A DNA stretch of 64,000 bases from JAXMCI01 sp046349435 (lineage in GTDB: Bacteria; Pseudomonadota; Alphaproteobacteria; Dongiales; Dongiaceae): assembly GCA_046349435.1 (NCBI GenBank), contig JAXMCI010000002.1, positions 248,001-312,000 on the forward strand, given 5' to 3'. The notes under the pieces are model-generated. The model was not told where the DNA came from. It was given only the letters and a program-made list of their open reading frames with translations, and did not search any database. The stretch's first letter is position 1. Each line of letters starts with the position of its first letter. Shown in pieces: positions 27,560 through 36,290 of this stretch. A program made the translations under genes and the position numbers.

Positions 27560-27972
27560 CAGTCGGCGGCCTCGGGCCGATCCCTGGCTTCCCTCAGCTC
27601 GAGGATGCTCGGGCCCAGCTGGTCGAACAGCTCGATGAGGAGGCCGGGCGCGATCTCGCCCGGCTTGGCAGGCTTGTGCGCCGAACGCGCCAGCCGATTT
27701 CGCTCCAGCCCGAGATCGACGACGAACTGATCCACATACCAGTTCCACTGGATGCGGCCGGCATCGGTGGCCGTGAATCGGGGCCGCTCGTCCTGGATCG
27801 CCCGCTTCGCCCTCTCGACGCGCGCCTCGAGAGGGCCGGCATCGTTCCCGATGTTTCTCAGGCGGCTCAGCAGCTGGTCCTTGCGGGTCCCTGGCAGTGG
27901 CCCGCGCTCCCGGAAGCCGACTGCGCGAGGACCATCGCGGTGACGGCCGCCGGCCTCACCTGCGCGAGTCAA
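27559..27972 (-). CDS. Hypothetical protein, start uncertain
   Basis: An open frame on the minus strand ends at 27559. Its last 110 residues look like real coding sequence (QLLSRLRNIGNDAGP, RIQWNWYVDQFVVDLGLER, GLLIELFDQLGPSILEL): an amphipathic, Glu/Arg/Leu-rich protein with no membrane segment or known motif. Upstream of about residue Arg100 of the longest frame the sequence no longer looks coding, and no ATG is available; a TTG at 27972 is taken as a placeholder. The gene may be truncated, because a binding-protein fragment lies directly upstream. I do not recognise it. Confidence 0.45.
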   Translation of the reverse strand: MTRAGEAGGRHRDGPRAVGFRERGPLPGTRKDQLLSRLRNIGNDAGPLEARVERAKRAIQDERPRFTATDAGRIQWNWYVDQFVVDLGLERNRLARSAHKPAKPGEIAPGLLIELFDQLGPSILELREARDRPEAAD

Positions 27973-28224
27973 GACTGCACGGCGGGAGCGGAGCAGGTCA
28001 GATCGCGGTGCGCGGCCAAGATGGTGCGAGCAGGCGGACCGGGACGATGTCGCCGCGCAGATGCTCCGCGAGTGCCTCGCGGCCGCAACGCCTGCGCCCA
28101 GACTGGATTGAATGCAGAAGCCAATTGCGGGCTGCCCTCCATTGTCGCCCCTGTAGCTGGGGACGTCCGGAGGAAGATCCAAGGCAAATAAGAGGCGCGG
28201 GGTATTTTAGAGCCGCGACCGCGC

Positions 28225-28565
28225 CGGCGGTCTCGGGAGTGCAGACCTCGAGGCCGGTGGTGATCATCGGCGGCGGGGCAGGCTTCTTGTCGAGGATGTC
28301 GTTCAGCACCTGCACGGCCTTGTAGGCCATCTCGTAGGGCCGCTGGCCGACGTTGTAGTGGCTGAGGCCGGCCCTTCAGCAGCGAGATCTGCGGCGCGAA
28401 GTTGTCGCCGAAGGAGATCACCAGCTCCTTGCTGTCGACGCGCGCCTTCTGCAGCATCACCGCCTGCTTGTAGGCCGCCGGGGCGTACTGCGCCCAGCCG
28501 CCGACGGCGATGAAGGCGTCGAGCTTGGGCTGCGCGGTCAGCACGTCGAAGACCTGCGGGCCGGG
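28225..28565 (-). pseudogene. Remnant of a ribose-type sugar-binding protein
   Basis: The minus strand encodes the C-terminal third of a periplasmic sugar-binding protein (Peripla_BP_4 type) split over two frames. FDVLTAQPKLDAFIAVGG through FAPQISLLK is in one frame. SHYNVGQRPYEMAYKAVQVL through TTGLEVCTPET is in another. One extra G in AAGGGCC near 28371 explains the shift. No N-terminal part is found above 28565, and no stop of the original gene is seen. It is a dead fragment. Confidence 0.65.
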
Positions 28566-28610
28566 CCGCGTCCCTGGCGGAGGCCGCCGGTCCGGTCTAG
28601 GAGGGGCGGG

Positions 28611-28838
28611 CTAGCCCTGTCGCAGCTTCGGCGGGCGCCACTCCAGCGGCAGCAGCGGGCGGGCGCACTGGCAGTCGATGCCGATCAGTGCCGGCCCGCC
28701 GTCGGACGCCGCGAGGGCGAGCGCGCGGGCGGCCGCCACCGCATCGGGCAGGCTGGCATGGGCTTCGAGGAGGCTGCCGCCGCGGCGGAGGGCCCAGCCC
28801 CGGGGCCCGCGGGCGATGGCGAACGTTGCTCTGGACAT
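28611..28838 (-). CDS. Small protein, DUF2188-like
   Basis: Protein of 75 aa. It starts with FAIARGPRGWALRRGGS and continues as a helix, LPDAVAAARALALAASDGG. The order (beta strand, G-W-A-x-[RK]-x-G-G, then an Ala-rich helix with DA...AR.LA) is that of DUF2188-type small proteins. The ATG has an AAGGATCG ribosome site. No function is known. It lies between a dead binding-protein fragment and the conserved small protein at 28938, in the FNR-linked island. Confidence 0.65.
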   Translation of the reverse strand: MSRATFAIARGPRGWALRRGGSLLEAHASLPDAVAAARALALAASDGGPALIGIDCQCARPLLPLEWRPPKLRQG

Positions 28839-28937
28839 CGATCCTTGCTCCCCAACAGGCGAGGTTGAGGCGCAGGAGACCCGACGATTCTGTCGGCAAG
28901 CGGATCGCGATGCGGCGTTTTCGTGGCATTCGCCGCG

Positions 28938-29219
28938 TCAGGCGGCGCTGACCGCCCGGGCGCGCTCCGGATGGGTGTCGACGAAGCGGCGCAGCACCAG
29001 CTTCAGCATCCCGGCGTGCTTGTGGTCGCCGCGGGCCTGCGCCTTGGCGATGTCGTCGCGGATGATCTGCTTGATCATCGGCACGCCGCCGGCGCTGTGC
29101 ACGAGATAGTTGCCGAGCTCCAGGGCGACGATCTCCGGCAGATGCTCGTGCTCGGCGATCGCCTCGATCTCGGCCTCCGTCAGGTCGCAGAGCCCGAGGC
29201 AGTCGGTCCAGGTCAGCAT
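28938..29219 (-). CDS. Conserved small acidic/helical protein
   Basis: Protein of 93 aa starting at ATG 29219 behind GGAGGGTGGCCAC. It reads LTEAEIEAIAEHEHLPEIVA, then ELGNYLVHSAGGVPMIKQII and a basic C-terminus with DDIAKAQARGDHKHAGMLK. It is all-helical in character with no transmembrane segment. I recall close relatives as conserved hypotheticals in alphaproteobacterial stress clusters; no biochemical function is known. An FNR-like box lies 78 bases upstream (29297-29310), so it is likely oxygen-regulated like its neighbours. Confidence 0.8.
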   Translation of the reverse strand: MLTWTDCLGLCDLTEAEIEAIAEHEHLPEIVALELGNYLVHSAGGVPMIKQIIRDDIAKAQARGDHKHAGMLKLVLRRFVDTHPERARAVSAA

Positions 29220-29296
29220 GTGGCCACCCTCCTGATGGATGCCGGCGCCCTCGCGCCCGCTCGACGGCACGCTAGTGCCGGCGGCCCGCCTTGCCC

Positions 29297-29310
29297 TTGA
29301 TCCAGATCAC
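29297..29310. promoter_or_regulatory. FNR/FixK-type box upstream of the 93-aa protein
   Basis: TTGATCCAGATCAC matches TTGAY-N4-RTCAA except for the last base. It lies between the PHA synthase stop and the 93-residue gene, 78 bases before the latter's ATG, so it most likely serves that gene on the minus strand. Confidence 0.55.
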
Positions 29311-29313
29311 CCC

Positions 29314-31173
29314 TCAGGGCTGGCGGACGTAGCGGCCGGGCGCGGGCTCCAGGGGCGGATATCCCGCCTGCGGCGCGCCCATCGCCGGCGGCGCCGCGCG
29401 GTGGCCGGAGCGCGCCGCGATCCAGGCCTCCCAGGCCGGCCACCATGAGCCGTCCCGCACCGGCGTCTCGGCCAGCCAGCGATCGGGATCCTGGTAGCGG
29501 TCGGTGTCCTGCCGGGTGCTCAGCTGGAAGCTGCGGCCGGCATGGCCGGGCTCGCTGACGATGCCGGCATTGTGGCCGCCGCTGGTCAGCAGGAAGCTGA
29601 CCTCGGTGTCGGCCAGCAGGTGGATCTTGTAGACCGAGCGCCAGGGCGCGACATGGTCGCTGCGCGTGCCGACCGCGAAGATCGGCGCGCGGATGTCGGT
29701 CAGCGCCACCGGCCGCCCGCCGGCCTGGAAGCGGCCCTCGGCGAGATCGTTGTCGAGGAACAGCCGGCGCAGATACTGCGAATGCATGCGGTAGGGCATG
29801 CGGGTCAGGTCGGCGTTCCACGCCATCAGGTCGGTCATCGCCGGGCGGCGCCCGAGCAGGTAGTCGCTCAGCATGCGCGACCACACCAGGTCGTTGGAGC
29901 GCAGCAGCTGGAAGGCGCCGGCCATCTGGCGGGTGTCGAGATAGCCCTGCGCCCACATCAGGTCCTCGAGGAAGGCGAGCTGGCTCTCGTTGACGAACAG
30001 CATCAGCTCGCCGGCCTCGGTGAAGTCGGTCTGCGCCGCCAGCAGCGTCAGGCTGGCGAGCCGGTGGTCGCCGTCGCGCGCCATCGCCGCCGCGGCGATC
30101 GCCAGCAAGGTGCCACCCAGGCAGTAGCCGACGGCGTGCACCCGCCGGCGCGGCACGATCGCCCCGACCGCCTGCAGCGCCGCCATGACGCCGAGCTCGC
30201 GATAGTCCTCGAGGCCGAGCTCGCGCTCCTCCGGCCCGGGATTGCGCCAGGAGACCATGAACACGGTGTGGCCGCGCTCGACCAGGAAGCGGACCAGCGA
30301 GCTCGCCGGCGACAGGTCGAGGATGTAGTACTTCATGATCCACGCCGGCACGATCAGCACCGGCTCGGCCGCCACCGTCGCGGTGGCGGGCGCGTACTGG
30401 ATCAGCTCGATCAACCGGTTGCGGAAGACGACCTGCCCGGGGGTGACGGCCACCGTCTCGCCCACCGCGAAGGCTTCGGATCCCACCGGCGGGCGCCCGG
30501 CCGCCGCGCGCTCCCAGTCGGCCAGCAGGTTGAGCCCGCCGCGCAGCAGGTTGGCGCCGCCCTCGGCGAGCGTCGCCTGCTGCAGCACCGGGTTGGTCGC
30601 CGGGAAGTTGGCCGGGGCCGCCATGTCGAGCAGCTGGCGCGCCGCGAACTCGACGATCCGCTCGTTGCGCGCCGCCACGCCGGGCACGCCCCTGGTGGCG
30701 TTGTGCCACCATTGCTGAGTTAACAGGAAGGACTGCCAGATCAGGTCGAAGGGCGGCTGACGCCAGGCCGGATCGGCGAAGCGGTGATCCTGCGGCAGCG
30801 GCTCGATGCAGGGCGGCAGGCCGGGCTCGGCCAGGCTGCGCGCCGCGTGCAAGGCCAGCCGCACGCCCTTGCGCGCCGCCTTGGTGGCGAGCTCGGACTG
30901 CTTGCCAGGCGCGCCGGCGAGGTGGAGCGCCCAGTCGGCCCAGGCGAGCGCCAGCGCCGCCGGCGAGACGCCGGCGGTCGCGCGCCCGATCGCCGCATGG
31001 AACATGCGGTCGAGCGCCTCGGCGCCGGTCGGCTCGGGCGCGCTGTCGGCGAGCGCGCCGGCCAGCCGCAGCATGTCGCCGGCGAGCTGGCCCGGCGAAA
31101 GCGGCGGCGGCTCGGGCGGGCGCGGCTGCTCGCGCCGCCGCGGGGTGCGCAGGGCGGCGACCTTGCGGGACAT
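29314..31173 (-). CDS. phaC: Poly(3-hydroxyalkanoate) synthase, class I type
   Basis: Polymerises (R)-3-hydroxyacyl-CoA into storage polyester on granules. Protein of 619 aa with an N-terminal PhaC_N region and a C-terminal alpha/beta-hydrolase core. The lipase-like box is GYCLGG with Cys351, the catalytic Asp is Asp506 (GTRSDHVAPW) and His534 is in SGGHNAG; PNPG-type NPGPEE and W residues near the active site are kept. The start is set at ATG 31173, since the more upstream ATG at 31221 lies inside an FNR-like box. Residues 10-30 are Pro/Arg-rich. Low-oxygen induction fits a role as carbon and electron sink. Confidence 0.9.
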   Translation of the reverse strand: MSRKVAALRTPRRREQPRPPEPPPLSPGQLAGDMLRLAGALADSAPEPTGAEALDRMFHAAIGRATAGVSPAALALAWADWALHLAGAPGKQSELATKAARKGVRLALHAARSLAEPGLPPCIEPLPQDHRFADPAWRQPPFDLIWQSFLLTQQWWHNATRGVPGVAARNERIVEFAARQLLDMAAPANFPATNPVLQQATLAEGGANLLRGGLNLLADWERAAAGRPPVGSEAFAVGETVAVTPGQVVFRNRLIELIQYAPATATVAAEPVLIVPAWIMKYYILDLSPASSLVRFLVERGHTVFMVSWRNPGPEERELGLEDYRELGVMAALQAVGAIVPRRRVHAVGYCLGGTLLAIAAAAMARDGDHRLASLTLLAAQTDFTEAGELMLFVNESQLAFLEDLMWAQGYLDTRQMAGAFQLLRSNDLVWSRMLSDYLLGRRPAMTDLMAWNADLTRMPYRMHSQYLRRLFLDNDLAEGRFQAGGRPVALTDIRAPIFAVGTRSDHVAPWRSVYKIHLLADTEVSFLLTSGGHNAGIVSEPGHAGRSFQLSTRQDTDRYQDPDRWLAETPVRDGSWWPAWEAWIAARSGHRAAPPAMGAPQAGYPPLEPAPGRYVRQP

Positions 31174-31207
31174 GAGCGCAGCATGCCGCCGCGGCCACGG
31201 CCCCGCC

Positions 31208-31221
31208 TTGATCTGGGTCAT
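31208..31221. promoter_or_regulatory. FNR/FixK-type box between phaC and the P-type ATPase
   Basis: TTGATCTGGGTCAT matches TTGAY-N4-RTCAA except for the last base. It lies in the 98-base divergent gap, 35 bases before the phaC ATG and 51 bases before the ATPase ATG, so it could control either or both. Confidence 0.6.
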
Positions 31222-31271
31222 GCCCCCGCCGCAGAACGGCGCTACAAGGACTCGGGAATACGGATGCCGCC

Positions 31272-33842
31272 ATGCGATTGCTCTCGCCGAGCCGCCCCGC
31301 CGGTCGCCGCGCACCCGCGGAGGCCGAATTCTGGAACCGGCCGCTCGCCGCGCTGCAGGACGAGTTCGGCCACGATCCCGGCGGGCTGGCTGCGGCCGAG
31401 GTCGAGCGGCGGCGGGCGCGCTTCGGCGCCAACGAGGCCGCCGACCGCGTCCGGCCGGCGCTCTGGCTGCAGTTCCTGTCGCGCTTCCAGAGCCCGCTGA
31501 TCCTGATCCTGCTGATCGCCAGCCTGGCCTCGGCGGCGGCCGGCGATCTGCGCAGCTTCGCCATCGTCGCGGTGATCGTGCTGCTCAGCGTGGTGCTCGA
31601 CTTCGTCCAGGAGGTGCGGGCGGAGAACGCGGTCGAGGCGCTGCGCCGCTCGGTGGCGGTGCGCGTCGCGGTGCGACGCGGCGGCCAGACCCTGGCGCTG
31701 CCGGCGGCCGAGCTGGTGCCGGGCGACCTCGTCGAGCTGGCGGCCGGCGACCTGGTGCCGGCCGACGGGCGGGTCATCGAGGGCCGCGACTTCTTCGTCA
31801 ACCAGGCGCTGCTCTCGGGCGAGCCCTATCCGGTGGAGAAGCGGCCGCTCGATCTCGAGGCACCAGCCGAGAGCGCGGCCGCCGCCGGCAACGCCGCCTT
31901 CATGGGCACCTCGGTGATCTCCGGCATGGCGCTGCTGCTGGTCTGCCGCACCGGCCGCGACACCGCGCTGGGACAACTCGCCGGCGCGCTGCGGGCCAAG
32001 CCGCCGCCCGCCGCCTTCGAGCTCGGGCTGCGCCGCTATGGCGGGCTGATCCTGCGCCTGACGCTGTTCCTCGTGCTCCTCGTGCTGCTCGTCAACCTGC
32101 TGTTCCACCGGCCCTGGCTCGAGGCGTTGATGTTCTCGGTGGCGCTCGCCGTCGGGCTGACGCCGGAGCTGCTGCCGATGGTGGTGACGGTGACGCTGGC
32201 CCGCGGCGCGATCCGCATGGCGTCCCGCCGGGTGATCGTCAAGCGGCTGTCGGCCATGCACAATCTCGGCGCCATGGACGTGCTGGCGACGGACAAGACC
32301 GGGACGCTGACCCAGGCCCGCATCGACCTCGCCCGCAGCCTCGATCCCGACGGCAACGAGAGCGCGGCGGTGTTCGAGGCGGCCTATCTCAACAGCCATT
32401 TCGAGAGCGGCTTCAAGAGCCCGCTCGACGCCGCCATCCTGGCCCACCGCACGCTCGACGTTGCCGCCTGGCGCAAGCTCGACGAGGTGCCGTTCGATTT
32501 CGAGCGGCGCCGCGTCTCGGTGCTGGTGGCGCGCGGCGAGGAGCATCTGCTGGCGGTCAAGGGGGCGCCCGAGGACGTGCTCGCGGTGTCGACCTTCCGC
32601 AGCGTCGCCGACGGCGGCGCCGCGCCGCTCGACGCCGCGGGACGCCGGGCGCTGATGGCGATGGTCGACCGGCTGGGTGCGGATGGCTTCCGCCTGCTCG
32701 GCGTGGCGACGCGCGCGCTGACGGCCGAGCACCTCGCCGGCGGCGCGCGCGAGGAGGCGGCGCTGGTCTTCGCCGGCTTTCTCGCCTTCATGGACCCGGC
32801 CAAGCCCGATGCTGCCACGGCGGTGACCCGGCTCGCCGCCGATGGCGTCGCCGTCCGCATCCTCACCGGCGACACCGAGCCGGTCACCCGCCATCTCTGC
32901 GGCGAGCTCGGCATCGACGTCGAGGGCGTCGTCACCGGGCCCGAGCTGGTCGGGATGAGCGACGAGGCGCTGCTCGGCCGGCTGCGCAGCGCCAACCTGT
33001 TCTGCCGTGTCACGCCGCAGCAGAAGCATCGCATCATCCTGGCGCTGAAGCGCGCCGGCGGGGTGGTGGGCTTCCTCGGCGACGGCATCAACGACGCGCC
33101 GGCCCTGCACGCCGCCGATGTCGGCATCTCCGTCGAAGGCGCCGCCGACGTCGCCAAGGAGGCGGCCGACCTGATCCTGCTGGAGCACGATCTCTCGGTG
33201 CTGCACGGTGCCGTGATGGAGGGCCGCCGCGCCGTGGTCAACGTCGCCAAGTACATCCTGATGGGCGGCAGCTCGAACTTCGGCAACATGTTCAGCATGG
33301 CCGGCGCGGCGCTGCTGCTGCCCTTCCTGCCGATGCTGCCGATCCAGGTGCTGCTCAACAACCTGCTCTACGACACCTCGGAGCTGGCGCTGCCCTTCGA
33401 CCGCGTCGACGAGGAGGCGATGGCCCGGCCGGTGCGCTGGGACATGCGGCTGATCGAGCGATTCATGCTGGTGTTCGGGCCGCTGAGCTCGGTCTTCGAC
33501 TTCCTCACCTTCGGGGCGCTGCTCTGGCTGCTCAGGGCCGGCGAGGCCGAGTTCCAGACCGGCTGGTTCGTCGAGTCCCTGGCGTCCCAGATCCTGGTGA
33601 TCTTCGTCATCCGCACCCGGCGCTCGCTCTTCGCCAGCCGGCCGCATCCGCTGCTGACCTGGCTGTCGCTCGGGCTGGTGGCGGTGGCAGCGGCGCTACC
33701 CTTCGCGGTCGGCCGCTGGTTCGGCTTCGTGCCGCTGCCGCCGGTGTACTATCTCTTCCTTGCCGCCGCGATCCTCGCCTATCTGGCGCTGGTCGAGGGC
33801 GCCAAGCGATATTTTCTTCCGGCGCCTGGCGGGCGGTCCTGA
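31272..33842 (+). CDS. P-type ATPase, magnesium-translocating (MgtA-like, type IIIB)
   Basis: Inner-membrane cation pump of 856 aa. Phosphorylation site DKTGTLTQ, the fourth-helix motif VGLTPELLPM typical of MgtA/MgtB, hinge GDGINDAPALHAADVGISV, and six late helices are all present; the dephosphorylation loop reads LLSGEPYPVEK (TGES equivalent). MgtA-type pumps import Mg2+ under limitation; members in this kind of low-oxygen cluster are also annotated as cation ATPases of unclear substrate. The gene is intact, although a diverged copy of its last 415 bases follows at 34.4 kb. It probably shares the FNR-type box at 31208 with phaC. Confidence 0.9.
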   Translation: MRLLSPSRPAGRRAPAEAEFWNRPLAALQDEFGHDPGGLAAAEVERRRARFGANEAADRVRPALWLQFLSRFQSPLILILLIASLASAAAGDLRSFAIVAVIVLLSVVLDFVQEVRAENAVEALRRSVAVRVAVRRGGQTLALPAAELVPGDLVELAAGDLVPADGRVIEGRDFFVNQALLSGEPYPVEKRPLDLEAPAESAAAAGNAAFMGTSVISGMALLLVCRTGRDTALGQLAGALRAKPPPAAFELGLRRYGGLILRLTLFLVLLVLLVNLLFHRPWLEALMFSVALAVGLTPELLPMVVTVTLARGAIRMASRRVIVKRLSAMHNLGAMDVLATDKTGTLTQARIDLARSLDPDGNESAAVFEAAYLNSHFESGFKSPLDAAILAHRTLDVAAWRKLDEVPFDFERRRVSVLVARGEEHLLAVKGAPEDVLAVSTFRSVADGGAAPLDAAGRRALMAMVDRLGADGFRLLGVATRALTAEHLAGGAREEAALVFAGFLAFMDPAKPDAATAVTRLAADGVAVRILTGDTEPVTRHLCGELGIDVEGVVTGPELVGMSDEALLGRLRSANLFCRVTPQQKHRIILALKRAGGVVGFLGDGINDAPALHAADVGISVEGAADVAKEAADLILLEHDLSVLHGAVMEGRRAVVNVAKYILMGGSSNFGNMFSMAGAALLLPFLPMLPIQVLLNNLLYDTSELALPFDRVDEEAMARPVRWDMRLIERFMLVFGPLSSVFDFLTFGALLWLLRAGEAEFQTGWFVESLASQILVIFVIRTRRSLFASRPHPLLTWLSLGLVAVAAALPFAVGRWFGFVPLPPVYYLFLAAAILAYLALVEGAKRYFLPAPGGRS

Positions 33843-33851
33843 GCGGCGGGG

Positions 33852-34400
33852 CTATTCGGTGCCGTAGCCGATGATGCCCTTCAGCTCGAGGAAGTCGTGG
33901 ATCGCCCAGTCGGCGTATTCCCGGCCATTGCCCGACTGCTTGTAGCCGCCGAAGGGCGCAAAGGTGTCCCAGTCGGGATAGTTGATGTTAGCCACGGCCG
34001 GCGCGCAGCCGGCGGGTGACCCGCCGAGGCGTACGGCAGGTCCTGCGACTGGACATGGGCGGCGAGCCCGTAGGGCGTGTCGTTGGCGATGGCGATCGCC
34101 TGCTCCTCGTCGTCGGCGGACAGCACCGACAACACGGGCCCGAAGATCCCCTCGCGCGCGACGAGGATCTTGGCCGGGCCGACATGTCCGAACACGGTCG
34201 GGCGCGCGTAGTAGCCGCGGTTGAGGCCGGCCGGCCGGTCCGCCGGTGACCAGGGTGGCGCCCTCGTCGATGCCGGACTGGATCAGCCGCTGGATCTTGT
34301 CGAACTGCGCTTGGCTGACCACCGAGGCCGAGCATCGTGTCCTTGGCCTTGGGATCGCCGACCTTGTGCGCCTCGGTCGCCCGCCTGGCGATGGCCAGCA
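33852..34400 (-). pseudogene. Broken aldehyde dehydrogenase fragment (copy A)
   Basis: The minus strand encodes the C-terminal part of an NAD-dependent aldehyde dehydrogenase in several frames. RATEAHKVGDPKAKDTMLG, then SQAQFDKIQRLIQSGIDEGA, GHVGPAKILVAREGIFGPVL and NDTPYGLAAHVQSQDLPYA are followed by a frame jump into the tail (FGGYKQSGNGREYADWAIHD). At least three shifts break it. The upstream end stops abruptly at about 34400, where a second copy of the ATPase tail starts. The catalytic Cys region is absent. Confidence 0.8.
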
Positions 34401-34402
34401 CT

Positions 34403-34819
34403 CGCCGGTGCGCTGGGACATGCGGCTGATCGAGCGCTTCATGCTGGTGTTCGGGCCGCTCAGCTCGGTCTTCGACTTCCTCACCTTCGGCGCGCTGCTC
34501 TGGCTGCTGCGGGCCGGCGAGGCGGAGTTCCAGACCGGCTGGTTCGTCGAGTCGCTGGCTTCCCAGATCCTGGTGATCTTCGTCATCCGCACCCGGCGCT
34601 CGCTCTTCGCCAGCCGGCCGCATCCGCTGCTGACCTGGCTGTCGCTCGGGCTGGTGGCGGCGGCCGCGGCGCTGCCCTTCACGCCGGTCGCCGGCTGGTT
34701 CGGCTTCGTGCCGCTGCCGCCGGTGTACTTCTCTTCCTTGCCGCCGCGATCCTCGCCTATCTGGCGCTGGTCGAGGGCGCCAAGCGATATTTCTTCCGGC
34801 GCCTGGCGGGGCGGTCCTG
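34403..34819 (+). pseudogene. Duplicated 3' end of the P-type ATPase gene
   Basis: Bases 34403-34819 repeat bases 33427-33842 of the ATPase gene (last 138 codons) at about 95 percent identity by eye. Differences include scattered substitutions, a 3-base insertion (GCCGGTCGCC for GCGGTC) and a one-base loss in TACTTCTC for TACTATCTC, which breaks the frame. There is no start region. It is one half of a tandem duplication of about 977 bases that also carries the aldehyde dehydrogenase tail. Confidence 0.85.
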
Positions 34820-34829
34820 AGCGGCGGCG

Positions 34830-35348
34830 CTATTCGGTGCCGTAGCCGATGATGCCCTTCAGCTCGAGGAAGTCGTGGATCGCCCAGTCGGCGTATTCCC
34901 GGCCATTGCCCGACTGCTTGTAGCCGCCGAAGGGCGCAAAGGTGTCCCAGTCGGGATAGTTGATGTTGACCTGGCCGGCGCGCAGCCGGCGGGCGACCCG
35001 CCGGGCATGCGGCAGGTCCTGCGACTGGACATAGGCGGCGAGCCCGTAGGGCGTGTCGTTGGCGTCCGCGATCGAGACCGCCCGGGCGATCTCCTCGGCG
35101 CGGGCGTTGTAGAGCGCCAGGATGCGGCGCAGCAGCGCCAGCCGCTCCTCCTTGCTCGTCTCGCTGAAGGCGGGGAAGGCGGCGCGGGCCGCGGCGACGG
35201 CGCGGTCGACATCGGCCGCTCCGCCGACCGCGATCTCGATGTACGGCTCCTCGGTCGCGGGATTGATCACCGGCAGGGTCTTGGGCGCCGCGGGGCGGAC
35301 CCAGGCGCCGTCGATGTAGAACTGCTGTGCGTGGGACATCGTCTCCAT
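34830..35348 (-). pseudogene. Aldehyde dehydrogenase with large in-frame internal deletion (copy B)
   Basis: Open frame of 172 aa. The first 90 residues are the normal N-terminus (FYIDGAWVRPAAPKTLPVIN, AAFPAFSETSKEERLALL). They join directly to the normal C-terminus (DANDTPYGLAAYVQSQDLP, FAPFGGYKQSGNGREYADWA). About 300 residues, including the NAD-binding middle and the catalytic Cys and Glu, are missing, so it cannot be an active dehydrogenase (full length about 475). Some of the missing middle survives in copy A at 34.0-34.4 kb. ATG 35339 (MSHAQQ) is the more likely start. Confidence 0.8.
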
Positions 35349-35718
35349 CCTGCTGAGTGTCGCCTCGGCGAAGCCGTGCCGCCCGGGTCATATCACAGGC
35401 GCATGAGAGTCGCTATTCCCGGTTGGAAATATCGATGCCGGCCCTTTGGTCAGGCCAGAGCGTGCGATGACGGCACGATCGCGGCGAGGAGATCGTCCGG
35501 CGCCGCCAGGCTCGCCGCCTGCAGGGCGGCACCTGTGATCGCCTCGCCGCTGCTGCGCGGCGTCGGACCGGGTGAACGGACGATCCGGGTGCCGGCCGAG
35601 CCTGCCGCTCCGCATCCATCAAATGCATGTGAGAGACGCTGTAGCTGCTTGGAAACAGCGATCGACGACGTATCTCCTCGCACAGGCGCGGCGTGGCGCG
35701 GCATTCCCGAGAGGCGGC
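35349..35718. other. Intergenic stretch without a convincing gene
   Basis: About 370 bases between the broken dehydrogenase and msrB. Frames run through it on both strands, but none has a family-like pattern or a good ribosome site. It contains slightly AT-richer stretches around 35400-35440 and 35620-35660. No FNR-type box or terminator was seen. Confidence 0.5.
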
Positions 35719-36210
35719 ATGATCACGAGACGGTTCTTCCTGCTGGCCGGCGGCGCGGCTCTGGCCGTTCCGGCGGCATTGGCCTGGCGAGGCGGCAGGA
35801 CCCGGGCCGCCGAGACCTTCGCGGTGACGCACACCGACGCGCAATGGCGCTCGCTGCTGACGCCGGAGCAGTACGCGGTGCTGCGCCAGGCCGGAACCGA
35901 GGCGCCCTTCACCAGCCCCCTGCTGCACGAGGAGCGGGCAGGCGCCTTCGCCTGCGCCGGCTGCAGCCTCGATCTCTTCTCCTCGAAGGCCAAGTTCGAC
36001 AGCGGCACCGGCTGGCCGAGCTTCTGGGCGCCGCTGCCGAACGCCGTCGGCACCACCCGGGACAGCTCCTTCTTCATGGTGCGGACCGCGGTCCATTGCG
36101 GCCAGTGCGGCGGCCATCTCGGCCATGTCTTCGACGACGGTCCGGCGCCCACCGGGCTGCGCTACTGCATGAACGGCGTCGCGCTGGCCTTCCGGCCGGC
36201 CGCCGCCTGA
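35719..36210 (+). CDS. msrB: Peptide-methionine (R)-S-oxide reductase, exported
   Basis: Reduces the R form of methionine sulfoxide in proteins. 163 aa, with a twin-arginine-like signal (MITRRFFLLAGGAAL) before the mature domain. Structural zinc is held by two Cys pairs (CAGC and CGQC), SGTGWPSFW is the substrate pocket, and the catalytic Cys is in RYCMNGVAL. The ATG at 35719 has a GAGAGGCGG ribosome site. It is followed 80 bases later by an exported MsrA, so the pair should repair both sulfoxide forms in the periplasm. Confidence 0.93.
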   Translation: MITRRFFLLAGGAALAVPAALAWRGGRTRAAETFAVTHTDAQWRSLLTPEQYAVLRQAGTEAPFTSPLLHEERAGAFACAGCSLDLFSSKAKFDSGTGWPSFWAPLPNAVGTTRDSSFFMVRTAVHCGQCGGHLGHVFDDGPAPTGLRYCMNGVALAFRPAAA

Positions 36211-36290
36211 CCGGCCGCACCTTCGAGATCCGGTTGCCGGACCCCGGGGTCAGGCCTACGCCTTCACCTTCGGCTGACGCGGAGCAGGTC

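Noticed and set aside
33427..35348. Transposon-made duplication
   Set aside because: No transposase, terminal inverted repeats or target duplication is seen at the edges of the repeated block.
35413..35704. Minus-strand frame between the broken dehydrogenase and msrB
   Set aside because: The translation has no family-like segments and no ribosome site; codon use is not convincing.
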